DNA from: Sphingomonas ginsengisoli An et al. 2013
GTDB taxonomy: Bacteria > Pseudomonadota > Alphaproteobacteria > Sphingomonadales > Sphingomonadaceae
Assembly (NCBI RefSeq): GCF_009363895.1
Contig: NZ_CP045434.1
Coordinates: 496,001-560,000, forward strand
DNA: 64,000 nt
Reading direction: 5' to 3'
Shown: one piece after another, positions 43,524 through 55,055 of the stretch
Numbering within the stretch: position 1 is the stretch's first letter
How the letters are laid out: the number at the start of each line of letters is the position of its first letter
The notes under the pieces: model-generated
What the model was told of the DNA's origin: nothing
Database searches by the model: none
What the model saw: the letters and a program-made list of their open reading frames with translations, nothing else
Translations under genes and position numbers: made by a program

Positions 43524-44588
43524 ATGGGCTCCACGCATATCTATCTCGACCATGCCGCGACGACGCCGGTGGTGGCGCCGGCGCGGGCGGCGATGGCCGA
43601 TGCGTTGGCTGAGTGGGCCAATCCGTCGAGCCCGCACGCCGCGGGGCGCGCCGCCAAGGGCCGGCTCGAGCGGGCCCGTGCGAGCATCGCCGAGGCGCTC
43701 GGCTGGCGGCATGACGTCATCTTCACGAGCGGCGCGAGCGAGGCGCTGGCGATCGCCGGGGCGCGGGCGCTGCGTCCGGGGCGCTGGCACGGCGCGACCG
43801 AGCATGAGGCGGTGCCCGCCGCGATGGGCGCGGGCAGCCGGGTGCTTCCGGTCGGCGCCGACGGTCTGGTCGACGAGGCCGCGCTCGACGCCGCACTGGC
43901 CGAAGGGCCGGGGCTAGTCGCCATCCAGCAGGTCAATAACGAGACCGGGGTGATCCAGCCGTTGGACCGGCTCGCCGAGCGGATCCGCGCGGCGGGCTCG
44001 CTGCTCCTCGCCGATTGTGCGCAGGGGGCGGGCAAGCTGCTGCTGCCCGACGCGGACTTCATCGCGGTGTCGGCGCACAAGCTCGGCGGCCCGCCGGGAG
44101 TGGGGGCGTTGCTGGTCAAGGACTTAGGGATGCTCGCTGCGACGGGTGGGCAGGAGAAGGGCTATCGGCGGGGGACGCATAACCTGCCCGCCATCGCCGG
44201 TTTCGCCGCGGCGCTGGGCTCGGGCGCGTTCGCCGAGGCGATGCCGCGGCTGGCCGAGCTGCGCGCACGGCTCGAAGCGGCGCTGCCGGCGACGGTGATC
44301 GCCGCCGAGGCGCCGCGCAGCCCGGCGATCGGCGCCTATGCGGTCAAGGGGGTGAGCAGCGCGGCGCTGCTGGTCCAGCTCGACCTCGCCGGGTTCGCGG
44401 TCAGCGCGGGGAGCGCCTGCTCCTCGGGCTCGATGAAGCGCAGCCACGTGCTGGGCGCGATGGGGGTGGCGGGGGAGCTCGCCGACCGGGTGGTGCGGAT
44501 CAGCTTCGGGCCCGAAACGACGGCGGCGGAGGTCGACGCGGTCGCCGCGGCGATCGCGCGCATCGCCGAGCGCGCCCGCGCCGCATGA
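43524..44588 (+). CDS. Cysteine desulfurase family protein (first of a tandem pair)
   Basis: 354 aa. A class V PLP aminotransferase that takes sulfur from cysteine. It has IYLDHAATTPV at the N-terminus, TSGASEALAIAG, NNETGVIQPL, the PLP-Lys in VSAHKLGGPPGVG, and the persulfide Cys in SAGSACSSGSMKRSH. It shares the layout of the next gene with low similarity, suggesting an old duplication. The stop overlaps the start of the second desulfurase (ATGA), so the two are made together and may form a heterodimer or have different acceptors. Confidence 0.92.
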   Translation: MGSTHIYLDHAATTPVVAPARAAMADALAEWANPSSPHAAGRAAKGRLERARASIAEALGWRHDVIFTSGASEALAIAGARALRPGRWHGATEHEAVPAAMGAGSRVLPVGADGLVDEAALDAALAEGPGLVAIQQVNNETGVIQPLDRLAERIRAAGSLLLADCAQGAGKLLLPDADFIAVSAHKLGGPPGVGALLVKDLGMLAATGGQEKGYRRGTHNLPAIAGFAAALGSGAFAEAMPRLAELRARLEAALPATVIAAEAPRSPAIGAYAVKGVSSAALLVQLDLAGFAVSAGSACSSGSMKRSHVLGAMGVAGELADRVVRISFGPETTAAEVDAVAAAIARIAERARAA

Positions 44589-45688
44589 TCTACCTCGACT
44601 ATCAGGCGACCACCCCGCTCGCGCCCGAGGTCAAGGCGGCAATGCTGCCGTGGCTCGACCATTATGCCAATCCGCACAGTCCCAGCCGTGCAGGCCGCGA
44701 AGCCGCAGCCGCAATCGAGCATGCGCGGGGGCAGGTTGCCGCGGCGCTTCCAGAGGGTGGTGACGTCATCTTCACTTCGGGGGCGACCGAGGCGCTCAAT
44801 CTCGCGCTGCGCGGAGTGGGGACGCCGGGCCGCGACGAAATCGTCACGGTGGTGACCGAGCACGCTGCGGTGCTCGACACCTGCGACTGGCTGGAGGGGC
44901 AAGGACGGGCGGTCGTCCGCTTGCCGGTCGGCGCCGACGGGCTGCTTGACCTCGGTACGCTGCGGGCGGCGATGAGCGAGCGAACCGCCTTGGTCGCGGT
45001 CATGCTGGTCAACAATGAGATCGGGGTGATCCAGCCCATCGCCGAGATCGCCGCTATCGCGCATGAGGCGGGCGCCTTGATGCTGTGCGACGCAGTGCAG
45101 GGATTCGGGCGGATGGCGGTGCCCGATGGGCCCGACCTCATCGCGGTCAGCGGGCATAAGGTGCACGGCCCCAAGGGCGTGGGCGCCTTGTGGGTGCGGG
45201 CGGGAATCGATGTCGAGCCGCTGCTTCACGGTGGCGGGCAGGAGCGGGGGCTGCGCTCGGGGACGCTGTCGCCGATGCTGTGCGTGGGCTTCGGCGCGGC
45301 GGCGGCGCTGGCGGTCGAGCGGCGCGAGGCCGACGCGGCGCATGTCGAGCGGCTGTGGGCGGTGGCGCTCGACGCGCTCGGTCCGGGCTGGACCGTCAAC
45401 GGCAGCACCGAGCAGCGCTATCGCGGCAACCTCAACCTGCGCGGCGACGGGCTCGACGCGGCGCGGCTGATCGGCGAGCTGCGCGACATTTCCTTCAGCC
45501 TCGGCAGCGCCTGCGCGAGCGGCTCGGGGCGGCCGAGCCACGTGCTGCGCGCGCTGGGGCTGAGCGATGCCGAGGCGCGCTCGTCGATCCGGCTTGGCTT
45601 CGGGCGCTATACGACCGAGGGCGAGTTGGCCGAGGCCTGCGGCCGGATCGCCGCGGCGGCCGAGGCGCAGCGCCGCTGGGTCGCATGA
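44585..45688 (+). CDS. Cysteine desulfurase (second of the pair)
   Basis: 367 aa, NifS/IscS-like. It has IYLDYQATTPLAPEV, FTSGATEALNLALRG, NNEIGVIQPI, the PLP-Lys in VSGHKVHGPKGVGALWV, and the active Cys in SLGSACASGSGRPSH. It provides sulfur for Fe-S cluster assembly and thiolation of tRNA. It is followed with an ATGA overlap by a ferredoxin gene, a combination typical of an Isc/Suf-linked sulfur-mobilising operon, although no scaffold (IscU, SufB) is present in the window. Confidence 0.94.
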   Translation: MIYLDYQATTPLAPEVKAAMLPWLDHYANPHSPSRAGREAAAAIEHARGQVAAALPEGGDVIFTSGATEALNLALRGVGTPGRDEIVTVVTEHAAVLDTCDWLEGQGRAVVRLPVGADGLLDLGTLRAAMSERTALVAVMLVNNEIGVIQPIAEIAAIAHEAGALMLCDAVQGFGRMAVPDGPDLIAVSGHKVHGPKGVGALWVRAGIDVEPLLHGGGQERGLRSGTLSPMLCVGFGAAAALAVERREADAAHVERLWAVALDALGPGWTVNGSTEQRYRGNLNLRGDGLDAARLIGELRDISFSLGSACASGSGRPSHVLRALGLSDAEARSSIRLGFGRYTTEGELAEACGRIAAAAEAQRRWVA

Positions 45689-45996
45689 CCCTGGTCACCT
45701 TCCTTCGGCCCGACGGCAGCGTCGATCGTGCGGTCGAAGCGCCGGCGGACGCGCGGTTGCTTGACGTCGCGCAGGCCGCCGGCCAGCCGCTCGAGGGCAC
45801 CTGCCACGGGGCGATGAGCTGCTCGACCTGCCACGTCATAGTCGCGCCAGACGACTTCGCCCGGTTGAAACCGGCGAGCGAGGAGGAAGAGGATCTGCTC
45901 GACTTCGCATTTGCGGTCGAGCGAACTAGCCGGCTTGCGTGCCAAGTGGTGCTGTCGGCGGGACTGGAGACGCTGACGGTGCGGATGCCGGGGTGA
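45685..45996 (+). CDS. [2Fe-2S] ferredoxin
   Basis: 103 aa, adrenodoxin-like. Ligands are in GTCHGAMSCSTCHVIV (C-x5-C-x2-C) with the fourth Cys in RLACQVVL. It probably supplies electrons for Fe-S cluster assembly with the upstream desulfurases. The start overlaps the desulfurase stop. A REP-like repeat follows 21 bp later. Confidence 0.94.
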   Translation: MTLVTFLRPDGSVDRAVEAPADARLLDVAQAAGQPLEGTCHGAMSCSTCHVIVAPDDFARLKPASEEEEDLLDFAFAVERTSRLACQVVLSAGLETLTVRMPG

Positions 45997-46017
45997 CGTG
46001 GTGACGTCACCGGAGGT

Positions 46018-46101
46018 CGTCACCCTGAACTTGTTTCAGGGTCCATTTTGTCGGCGACGGCGCGGGTGACGGGATGGATGCTGAAACGAGTTCAGCATGA
46101 C
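46018..46101. repeat. REP-like inverted pair, family C
   Basis: A unit starting GTCACCCTGAACTTGTTTCA (46018-46045) and an oppositely oriented unit starting GGATGGATGCTGAAACGAG (46072-46101), ending GCATGAC. They keep the GTCA and GGAT/ATCC frame of family A but have different stems (CCTGAAAC / GTTTCAGG). The rest of the gap up to the SRP RNA, about 125 bp, holds only a short GC hairpin (46121-46141). Confidence 0.82.
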
Positions 46102-46227
46102 GGGGGAAGAAGGGGAAGAGGGCGCGGAGTGAATCCGCGCCGTCGGTCGTGTCCGCTTCGCGGCACGCCGGCTGTGCTGGCATGTCTCAGCGCCAGCTCG
46201 CGCTGCCGCTGTGCATGCGGCGCAGGT

Positions 46228-46316
46228 GGGAGCCGGAACGACCCGGGACGAAATCGTTGTGGCTGCTTCCTTCCGGACCTGACCAGGTTGGCGACAATCC
46301 CGTCCGCCCGACTCCC
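46228..46316 (-). ncRNA. ffs: Signal recognition particle RNA, small bacterial type (4.5S)
   Basis: The minus strand holds the invariant SRP domain IV sequence CAGGTCCGGAAGGAAGCAGC, flanked by complementary arms GGGAGTCGG at the 5' end and CCGGCTCCC at the 3' end that close a single long hairpin. It binds Ffh and guides membrane proteins. It lies head-to-head with dnaX, a common arrangement in bacteria. Ends are inferred from stem pairing and could be a few bases off. Confidence 0.92.
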
Positions 46317-46404
46317 GGGCGGCCATATGGTCGAAGCATCGCGGTCTGACAAGGAGTGGGCGAACGCATGACAGCCGCCCCCGCGCCCCCTACATCTTGA
46401 CCCA

Positions 46405-48069
46405 ATGACCGACGAATCGCCCGCTGACGAACCCGGCCTCGGCCTCGACCTGCCCGCGCAGCCGCTCGAGAAAAGTGCGGCGGCCTCGCCCTATCGGGTG
46501 CTCGCCCGCAAATACCGCCCGCAGAGCTTCGCCGAGCTGATCGGGCAGGAGGCGATGGTAACCACCTTGGCCAATGCGATCGCCTCGGGGCGGATCGCGC
46601 ACGCCTTCCTGCTGACCGGGGTGCGCGGGGTCGGCAAGACCTCGACCGCGCGGCTGGTCGCCAAGGCGCTCAACTGCATCGGACCCGACGGGCAGGGCGG
46701 CCCAACCATCGATCCGTGCGGGGTGTGCGAGCCGTGCCGGGCGATCGCCGAGGGGCGGCACATCGACGTGACCGAAATGGACGCGGCGAGCCACACCGGC
46801 GTCGACGACGTCCGCGAGATCATCGAGGCGGTCCGCTACGCCGCGGTCAGCGCGCGCTTCAAGATCTACATCATCGACGAAGTCCACATGCTCTCGAAGA
46901 ATGCCTTCAACGCACTGTTGAAGACGCTCGAGGAGCCGCCGGCGCACGTCAAATTCCTGTTCGCGACGACCGAGGTCAACAAGGTCCCGGTGACCGTGCT
47001 GTCACGCTGCCAGCGGTTCGACCTGAAGCGCATCCCGGCCGAGAAGCTCGCCGAGCATTTCGGCCGTGTCGCCGAGCTGGAGCAGGTCGCGGTCGAGCCC
47101 GAGGCGCTGAGCGTGGTCGCCCGCGCCGCCGAAGGGTCGGCGCGCGACGGGCTGTCGATCCTCGACCAGGCGATCGCGCACGGCGAGGGGCGGGTGACCG
47201 CCGCCGAAGTGCGCGCGATGCTCGGCCTCGCCGACCGCGGGCGGGTGCGGCAATTGCTGGCGACCGTGCTCGATGGGGATGCCACGGCCGCGCTGGCGCA
47301 GCTCGACGAGGCGCACAGCCTCGGGCTCGACCCCGCCGCGCTCATCCGCGGGCTGATGGAGTCGGTCCATGCAGTGACCCGGGTCAAGGCCGGGGCGCAG
47401 GCGGATGTCCTCTCCTCGGCCGAGGAGCGCGAGGCTGCCGAGGCGCTGGCGTCGCGGCTCGGCTGGGCCAACCTGCACCGGCTGTGGCAATTGCTTCTCA
47501 AGGGACTGGCGGACGTCGGCCAGGCGCCCGACCCGCAGGAAGCCGCGGCGATGGTGCTGCTGCGCGTCATCCACGCCGCCGAGCTGCCCGACCCGGCGAC
47601 GATCCTCGCGCAATTGCAGTCGGGCGGGGCGGTGGCGCTGGGCAGTCCGGCGCCCGCCGCCCGCGCGCCGGCCGCCATTGCACCGGCGGCGTCGGCTGCG
47701 ACCAGCCTGCCGGCTACCTTCCTCGAACTGGTGAAGCGGCTCGAGGGCGAGGGGCAGGCTTTGCTCGGCCTCAAGCTGCGCGACCAGGTCGGGGTGGTCC
47801 GCTATGCCCCGCCCGAGCTGGCGTTGAAGCCGCTGAAGCCGCTTGGCCCCGATTTCTCGCGCGAGCTGGCCGGCCAGTTGAAGACGCTGACCGGCGCGAC
47901 CTGGTCGGTGACCCTTGCCGAGGGTGAGGCTGAGCCGTCGTTGAAGCAGCAGGACGACATGGCCGAGGAACGTGCCCGCGCCGCCGTCCTCGCCGACCCC
48001 GCCGTCGCCGCCGCGCTTGCCGCCTTTCCCACCGCGACGCTCGAAAGCGTTGCTCGACCAGGAGCCTGA
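46405..48069 (+). CDS. dnaX: DNA polymerase III subunits gamma/tau
   Basis: 554 aa. The clamp-loader AAA+ ATPase has YRVLARKYRPQSFAELIGQ, Walker A GVRGVGKTSTAR, zinc-binding cysteines in CIGPDG to CGVCEPC, Walker B/DExx in IYIIDEVHMLS, and the SRC motif LSRCQRFDLKRI. The C-terminal tau part includes an Ala-rich linker (about 405-430) and a polymerase-binding domain. No A-rich slippery site for gamma production was noticed. The gene is followed 3 bp later by ybaB, the standard dnaX-ybaB order; recR does not follow here. Confidence 0.95.
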   Translation: MTDESPADEPGLGLDLPAQPLEKSAAASPYRVLARKYRPQSFAELIGQEAMVTTLANAIASGRIAHAFLLTGVRGVGKTSTARLVAKALNCIGPDGQGGPTIDPCGVCEPCRAIAEGRHIDVTEMDAASHTGVDDVREIIEAVRYAAVSARFKIYIIDEVHMLSKNAFNALLKTLEEPPAHVKFLFATTEVNKVPVTVLSRCQRFDLKRIPAEKLAEHFGRVAELEQVAVEPEALSVVARAAEGSARDGLSILDQAIAHGEGRVTAAEVRAMLGLADRGRVRQLLATVLDGDATAALAQLDEAHSLGLDPAALIRGLMESVHAVTRVKAGAQADVLSSAEEREAAEALASRLGWANLHRLWQLLLKGLADVGQAPDPQEAAAMVLLRVIHAAELPDPATILAQLQSGGAVALGSPAPAARAPAAIAPAASAATSLPATFLELVKRLEGEGQALLGLKLRDQVGVVRYAPPELALKPLKPLGPDFSRELAGQLKTLTGATWSVTLAEGEAEPSLKQQDDMAEERARAAVLADPAVAAALAAFPTATLESVARPGA

Positions 48070-48072
48070 TCC

Positions 48073-48408
48073 ATGCCCGAAATGCCCGACCTCAATGCCA
48101 TCCTCGAGATGGCGCAGAACGCCCAGGCCGAGCTCCAGCGCGCGCAGGACAATCTCGACAAGGTCGAGGTCGAGGGCCAGGCCGGCGGCGGGCTGGTCAA
48201 GATCCGCTCGAGCGCCAAGGGGCGGATCATCGGCATCAGCATCGACGACAGCCTGCTGCAGCCCTCGGAGAAGACGATGCTCGAAGACCTCGTCACCGCC
48301 GCGCTCAACGACGCGCGCCTGAAGGCCGACCAGGTCGCCGCTACCGAGATGCAGCGGATGCAGTCGAGCCTGCCGCTGCCGCCGGGCTTCCAGATGCCGG
48401 GGATGTGA
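48073..48408 (+). CDS. YbaB/EbfC nucleoid-associated protein
   Basis: 111 aa, full length for the family. It has NAILEMAQNAQAELQRAQ, VEGQAGGGLVKIRSSAKGRI and IDDSLLQPSEKTMLEDLVTAALNDA, as in EbfC, a dimeric DNA-binding protein with tweezer-like helices. It is likely co-transcribed with dnaX. The C-terminus ends PLPPGFQMPGM, typical of alphaproteobacteria. Confidence 0.94.
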   Translation: MPEMPDLNAILEMAQNAQAELQRAQDNLDKVEVEGQAGGGLVKIRSSAKGRIIGISIDDSLLQPSEKTMLEDLVTAALNDARLKADQVAATEMQRMQSSLPLPPGFQMPGM

Positions 48409-48471
48409 CGGACGCGGTTGACTTGGCCTGACGGGCTGCCACTCTCGTCCGGCTCGGACAGGAGGGGAAAG

Positions 48472-50079
48472 ATGTCGGCGCTGGGTGCAATGCAGAACTG
48501 GCCGCTCAGGGTCATGCGGCTGGTCGACCATGCCGAGCGCGAGCATGCGCAGCGCGAGGTCGTCTCCGCCTGGGCCGATGGCAGCATCACCCGCACCAAC
48601 TGGGCCGAGGTTGCCGCGCAGGCGCGGCGGATGGCCAGGGCGCTCGAGCGGATGGGCATCCGCAAGGGCGACCGGGTCGCCACGCTGGCGATGAACCACG
48701 CCCACCATCTGACGTCATGGTATGGCGCGATCGGGATGGGCGGTATTCTCCACACCATCAACCCGCGGCTGTTCGCCGACCAGCTCGCCTTCATCGCCAA
48801 CCATGCCGAGGACCGGGTACTCCTCTACGACCGGGCGTTCGCCGACCTTGTCGAGAGCATGAAGCCGCAGTGGCCGACGATTGGCCATTACGTCTGCATG
48901 GACGACGGCGAGTTCGCCGATTGGCTGGCCCGCGAGGACGACGATTACCGCTGGGCCGAGGGCGACGAGCGCGAGCCGTGCGGGCTGTGCTACACCAGCG
49001 GGACCACTGGCAATCCCAAGGGCGTGCTCTACGAGCATCGCTCGACCATGCTCCACACGCTGATGGAGGTGAGCCCCGACGTCTTCAACCTCGGCGCGAG
49101 CTCAGTGGTGCTGCCGATCGTGCCGATGTTCCACGCCAACGCCTGGGGGGTGCCGTGGGCGGCGCCGATGACTGGGTGCAAGCTGGTCCTCTCCGCCGAC
49201 TATCGCCCGCAGCAGATGTGCGAGCTGTTCCGCGACGAGGGCGTGACTCACTCGGCGGGGGTGCCGACCATCTGGATGGGGATGATCGAATATATCGAGC
49301 GCACCGGCACCCCGCTGTCGGCACTGAAGAACGTCACCATCGGCGGGTCGGCAGCGCCGCGGGCGATGGTCGCCTGGTTCCGCGAGCGCGGGATCGACGT
49401 CGGCCACGCTTGGGGAATGACCGAGACCTCGCCGATCGGCACCTGCGGCGCACCGCCGGCGGGCTGGGACGATTACGGCGATAGCGAGCAGCTCGACTAC
49501 ATCACCCGCCAGGGCCGCATCCCGTTCGGAGTCGAGCTGCGGACAGTGGACGACGACGGCCACGTGCTGCCGCGCGACGGGGTGTCGTCGGGCCGGCTGC
49601 AGGTGCGCGGGCCGTGGGTGGTGCAGCGCTACTTCAAGGCGGACCATGACGCGGTCGACGCCGAGGGGTGGTTCGACACCGGCGACGTCGCCGCGCTCCA
49701 CCCCGACGGGACGATGCAGATCACCGACCGCTCGAAGGACGTGATCAAGTCGGGCGGCGAGTGGATCAGCTCGATCGAGCTCGAGAATGCCGCGGTCGGC
49801 TGCGCCGGCGTGGCCGAGGCGGCGGCGATCGGGATCGTCCATCCCAAGTGGGACGAGCGACCGCTGCTGCTGGTGGTCCGCGCGCCGGGGAGTGACGTCA
49901 CCGCGGCGCAGGTGCGCGCCCACCTCGCGACCCAGGTCGCCAAATGGTGGCTGCCCGACGCGATCGAGTTCGTCGACGAGCTCGCCCACACCGCCACCGG
50001 CAAGCTGAGCAAGAAGACCCTGCGCGAGCAGTGGCGCGACTATCGCTTCCCCGACGCGGTGGCGATGGTCGGGCGGTAG
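48472..50079 (+). CDS. Fatty acid--CoA ligase (AMP-forming)
   Basis: 535 aa from the ATG at 48472, with GGAGGGG 5-6 nt upstream. Adenylation-domain motifs in order: P-loop CYTSGTTGNPKGVLYEHRS, IVPMFHANAWGVPW, YGMTE-like HAWGMTETSPIGT, WFDTGDVAALHPDGTMQITDRSKD and the C-terminal Lys in TATGKLSKKTLR. It activates medium- to long-chain fatty acids as CoA thioesters for beta-oxidation or lipid synthesis. The neighbours give no pathway clue. Confidence 0.93.
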   Translation: MSALGAMQNWPLRVMRLVDHAEREHAQREVVSAWADGSITRTNWAEVAAQARRMARALERMGIRKGDRVATLAMNHAHHLTSWYGAIGMGGILHTINPRLFADQLAFIANHAEDRVLLYDRAFADLVESMKPQWPTIGHYVCMDDGEFADWLAREDDDYRWAEGDEREPCGLCYTSGTTGNPKGVLYEHRSTMLHTLMEVSPDVFNLGASSVVLPIVPMFHANAWGVPWAAPMTGCKLVLSADYRPQQMCELFRDEGVTHSAGVPTIWMGMIEYIERTGTPLSALKNVTIGGSAAPRAMVAWFRERGIDVGHAWGMTETSPIGTCGAPPAGWDDYGDSEQLDYITRQGRIPFGVELRTVDDDGHVLPRDGVSSGRLQVRGPWVVQRYFKADHDAVDAEGWFDTGDVAALHPDGTMQITDRSKDVIKSGGEWISSIELENAAVGCAGVAEAAAIGIVHPKWDERPLLLVVRAPGSDVTAAQVRAHLATQVAKWWLPDAIEFVDELAHTATGKLSKKTLREQWRDYRFPDAVAMVGR

Positions 50080-50160
50080 GTCCACACCTAGCCAACCGGC
50101 TTCCAAACGCTTATCTGCGCGGCAAATCTCACCACCGCTTAATAAGGATCAAGCGACCCC

Positions 50161-51840
<1,680 letters not shown>

Positions 51841-51887
51841 GGGGGCGCTCCTCCGGCGTAAACAGGGGGCACTTGCTTCGATTCAAG

Positions 51888-51964
51888 AAGGTGGATGCCG
51901 GATCAAGTCCGGCATGACGGGTTTTCGGAGAGCGTCACCCCGGGCTTGACCCGGGGTCCACCTG
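51888..51964. repeat. REP-like inverted pair, family A
   Basis: The same two 31-bp units as at 39675-39756 in the opposite order (51888-51918, then 51934-51964), with identical 5' unit and one substitution in the other. The second unit contains the stop codon and last ten codons of the GIY-YIG gene. Confidence 0.88.
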
Positions 51965-52276
51965 CCTTTTGCCGATCAGCGGCTCGAAGCCGAAGTCTTC
52001 GGCAAGGTCCCGCCAGCTCGGATTGGCCTCTACGATCAGCTCGATCTTCCACTCGCGCCGCCAGCGCTTGATCGTCTTCTCACGGGCGATGGCGGTCAGC
52101 ATCTCCTCGTGCCGTTCGAACCAGACAAGGCGCGTCACGCCGTAGCGGGTCGTAAAGCCGCGGGTCGTACCCTCGCGATGCTTGAACATGCGTGCGACGA
52201 GGTCCGAGGTTACGCCAGTGTAGAGGGTACCTTTGAACCCGCTTGCCAGAATGTTGACGCAGGGTTCGCGCTGCAT
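51935..52276 (-). CDS. GIY-YIG nuclease family protein, REP-flanked
   Basis: 113 aa. The GIY-YIG motif appears as [21 protein letters not shown], followed by [36 protein letters not shown] and a final [13 protein letters not shown]; this is the URI/UvrC-like small single-domain group. The last residues ([10 protein letters not shown]) are read from a REP unit, and another unit lies 17 bp beyond the start, so the gene is bracketed by the repeats. It may be a nuclease acting on the repeats or be a passenger of a REP-flanked cassette (inference). The start is ATG at 52276 ([12 protein letters not shown]). Confidence 0.88.
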   Translation of the reverse strand: MQREPCVNILASGFKGTLYTGVTSDLVARMFKHREGTTRGFTTRYGVTRLVWFERHEEMLTAIAREKTIKRWRREWKIELIVEANPSWRDLAEDFGFEPLIGKRQVDPGSSPG

Positions 52277-52292
52277 TGTCGCATTCCAAAAG

Positions 52293-52323
52293 AAGGTGGA
52301 TGCCGGGTCAAGCCCGGCATGAC
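52293..52323. repeat. REP-like unit, family A (single)
   Basis: A single AAGGTGGATGCCGGGTCAAG unit ending GGCATGAC, oriented like the 51888 unit. It lies between the GIY-YIG gene and alaS. It differs at two complementary positions in the stem (compensatory change), so the hairpin, not just the sequence, seems to be maintained. Confidence 0.86.
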
Positions 52324-52393
52324 GAGTAAGGGTGACTGCCGGCTCCCGCCAGCCCCTTTTGCGCCGCAGCATGGGCGTGGTAAGCGGCCGCCC

Positions 52394-55048
52394 ATGACTT
52401 CGACCAACGACATTCGCCGCAGCTTCCTCGATTACTTCGAAGGGCAAGGGCACGCCCGCGTGGCATCGGCGCCGCTGGTGCCGCACAACGACCCGACGCT
52501 GATGTTCGTCAACGCCGGGATGGTGCCGTTCAAGAACGTCTTCACCGGGCTCGAGAGCCGGCCCTATTCGACCGCGACGAGCAGCCAGAAGTGCGTCCGC
52601 GCGGGCGGCAAGCACAACGACCTCGACAATGTCGGCTACACCGCGCGCCACCACACCTTCTTCGAGATGCTCGGCAATTTCTCGTTCGGCGATTATTTCA
52701 AGGAACGCGCGATCGCGCTCGCTTGGGGACTGCTGACCAAGGAGTGGGGGCTCGACCCCGACCGTTTGACGGTCACCGTCTACCACAGCGACGACGAGGC
52801 GTTCTCCCTGTGGCAGAAGATCGCCGGACTACCCGACCACCGCATCATCCGCATCGCCACCAAGGACAATTTCTGGGCGATGGGGCCGGACGGGCCGAGC
52901 GGCCCCTGCTCGGAAATTTTCTACGATCACGGCGACCACATCCCCGGCGGTCCTCCGGGCAGCCCGGACGAGGATGGCGACCGCTTCGTCGAGATCTGGA
53001 ACCTCGTCTTCATGCAGCACCTGCAGGAGAACGACGTCATCGTCTCCGACCTGCCGCGGCCGTCGATCGACACCGGCATGGGATTGGAGCGGGTCGCCGC
53101 GGTGCTGCAGGGGGTCCACGACAATTACGACACCGACACCTTCAAGGCGCTGATCGCGGCGTCCGAGGAGCTGACCCGGACGCGGGCCGAGGGCGCGAGC
53201 CAAGCCTCGCACCGGGTGATCGCCGATCATTTGCGCTCGTCGGGCTTCCTCGTCGCCGATGGCGTGCTCCCGGCCAATGAGGGGCGCGGCTATGTGTTGC
53301 GGCGGATCATGCGCCGGGCGATGCGCCACGCGCACCTGCTCGGCGCCGCGGAGCCGCTGATGTACCGGCTGGTGCCCGCGCTGGTCGCCGAGATGGGCGC
53401 GGCTTACCCCGAGCTGGTCCGCGCGCAGCCGCTGATCGAGGCGACGCTGCGCCAGGAGGAGACCCGCTTCCGCCAGACGCTGACCAATGGCCTGCGGTTG
53501 CTCGACGAGGCGACCGGCTCGCTAGGCGCGGGCGGGACGCTGCCGGGCGAGACCGCGTTCAAGCTCTACGACACCTACGGCTTCCCCTACGACCTCACCG
53601 AAGACGCGCTGCGGGCGCAGGGGCTGCAGGTCGACCGCGCCGGCTTCGACGCGGCGATGGCCGAGCAGAAGGCGCGCGCCCGGGCGGCGTGGAAGGGCTC
53701 GGGCGAGAAGGCGTTGGATGAATTGTGGTTCGACCTGGTCGAGGAATATGGCGCGACCGAGTTCACCGGTTACGCGGGCCACCGGGGCGAAGGGGCGGTG
53801 CTGGCGATCGTCCGTGACGGCCAGCGGGTCGAGATGCTCGAGGCGGGGCAGACGGGGCAGGTGCTGCTCAACCAGACGCCCTTCTACGCGGAAAGCGGCG
53901 GGCAGGTCGGCGACAGCGGAAACCTCAAGACTCTGAACGGCTTCGAGGGCGACGTTACCGACACGTCAAAGCAGCTCGGCAAGCTCCACGCGCTCGCCGT
54001 GACGGCGCGGAGCGGCTCGCTCAAGGTCGGCGACACGGTCCAGCAGAGCGTCGACGAGGAGCGCCGCCGGATGGTCCGCGCCAACCACAGCGCGACGCAC
54101 CTGCTCCACGCCGCGCTGCGCCATCGGCTCGGCACCCACGTCACCCAGAAGGGCAGCCTGGTCGCTCCCGACCGGCTGCGCTTCGATTTCTCGCAGCCGA
54201 CCGCGCTCACCGCCGACGATATCACGGCGATCGAGGCCGAGGTGAACGCCCACATCCGCCACAACCAGCCGGTGACGACCCGGCTGATGACCCCCGACGA
54301 GGCGATCGCCGAAGGCGCGATGGCGCTGTTCGGCGAGAAATATGGCGACGAGGTGCGCGTGCTCTCGATGGGGCTCGACAGCGACAAGACCTATTCGGTC
54401 GAGCTGTGCGGCGGCACCCACGTCAATGCGCTGGGCGACATCGCGCTATTCAAGATCATCTCCGAGAGCGCGGTGAGCTCGGGAGTGCGGCGGATCGAGG
54501 CGCTGACCGGCGAGGCGGCGCGCCACTGGCTGATCGCCCGTGACGCGCGGCTGCGCGACATCGCCGCCAGCCTCAAGGCCGCGCCCGACGAGGCCCCGGC
54601 GCGGGTCGCCGCGCTGGTCGAGCAGACGCGCAAGCTCGAGCGCGAGCTGGCCGAGGCGAAGAAGCAGCTCGCGATGGGCGGCGGCGGCGGGGCGCCCGCG
54701 GCCGGGCCCGAGGAGATCGCTGGCGTGCCGTTCATCGGCCGCGTGGTCGACGGGCTCGACCCCAAGGCGCTGCGGCCCGAGATCGACAAGCTCAAGAAGC
54801 AATTGGGCTCGGGCGTCGCCGCGCTGATCGCGGTCAACGACGGCCGCGCCAGCGTCGCCGCCGGGGTCACCGACGACCTCACCGGCCAGGTCTCCGCGGT
54901 CGACCTCGTCAAGGCGGCGGTCGCCGCGCTCGGCGGGCAGGGCGGGGGCGGTCGCCCCGACATGGCGCAGGGCGGCGGGCCCGATGGCGCCAAGGCCGAC
55001 GAGGCGCTGGCGGCGATCAAGGACGGGCTGGCAAAGGTCAGCGCCTGA
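52394..55048 (+). CDS. alaS: Alanine--tRNA ligase
   Basis: 884 aa from the ATG at 52394 ([18 protein letters not shown]), the normal AlaRS start; an upstream in-frame extension is not protein-like. The aminoacylation domain has [31 protein letters not shown] and FMQ, the editing domain has [13 protein letters not shown] and [12 protein letters not shown], and the C-Ala/DHHA1 part ends with a Gly-rich segment. Zinc ligands H-x3-H in the editing domain and Cys-x3-His are present. It charges tRNA-Ala and clears mischarged Ser/Gly. A REP-like element follows 8 bp after the stop. Confidence 0.97.
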   Translation: MTSTNDIRRSFLDYFEGQGHARVASAPLVPHNDPTLMFVNAGMVPFKNVFTGLESRPYSTATSSQKCVRAGGKHNDLDNVGYTARHHTFFEMLGNFSFGDYFKERAIALAWGLLTKEWGLDPDRLTVTVYHSDDEAFSLWQKIAGLPDHRIIRIATKDNFWAMGPDGPSGPCSEIFYDHGDHIPGGPPGSPDEDGDRFVEIWNLVFMQHLQENDVIVSDLPRPSIDTGMGLERVAAVLQGVHDNYDTDTFKALIAASEELTRTRAEGASQASHRVIADHLRSSGFLVADGVLPANEGRGYVLRRIMRRAMRHAHLLGAAEPLMYRLVPALVAEMGAAYPELVRAQPLIEATLRQEETRFRQTLTNGLRLLDEATGSLGAGGTLPGETAFKLYDTYGFPYDLTEDALRAQGLQVDRAGFDAAMAEQKARARAAWKGSGEKALDELWFDLVEEYGATEFTGYAGHRGEGAVLAIVRDGQRVEMLEAGQTGQVLLNQTPFYAESGGQVGDSGNLKTLNGFEGDVTDTSKQLGKLHALAVTARSGSLKVGDTVQQSVDEERRRMVRANHSATHLLHAALRHRLGTHVTQKGSLVAPDRLRFDFSQPTALTADDITAIEAEVNAHIRHNQPVTTRLMTPDEAIAEGAMALFGEKYGDEVRVLSMGLDSDKTYSVELCGGTHVNALGDIALFKIISESAVSSGVRRIEALTGEAARHWLIARDARLRDIAASLKAAPDEAPARVAALVEQTRKLERELAEAKKQLAMGGGGGAPAAGPEEIAGVPFIGRVVDGLDPKALRPEIDKLKKQLGSGVAALIAVNDGRASVAAGVTDDLTGQVSAVDLVKAAVAALGGQGGGGRPDMAQGGGPDGAKADEALAAIKDGLAKVSA

Positions 55049-55055
55049 CGAGCCC

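Noticed and set aside
46405..48069. Programmed frameshift in dnaX producing a short gamma form
   Set aside because: I saw no A-rich slippery heptamer and no stop codon just behind one in the -1 frame at the right place.
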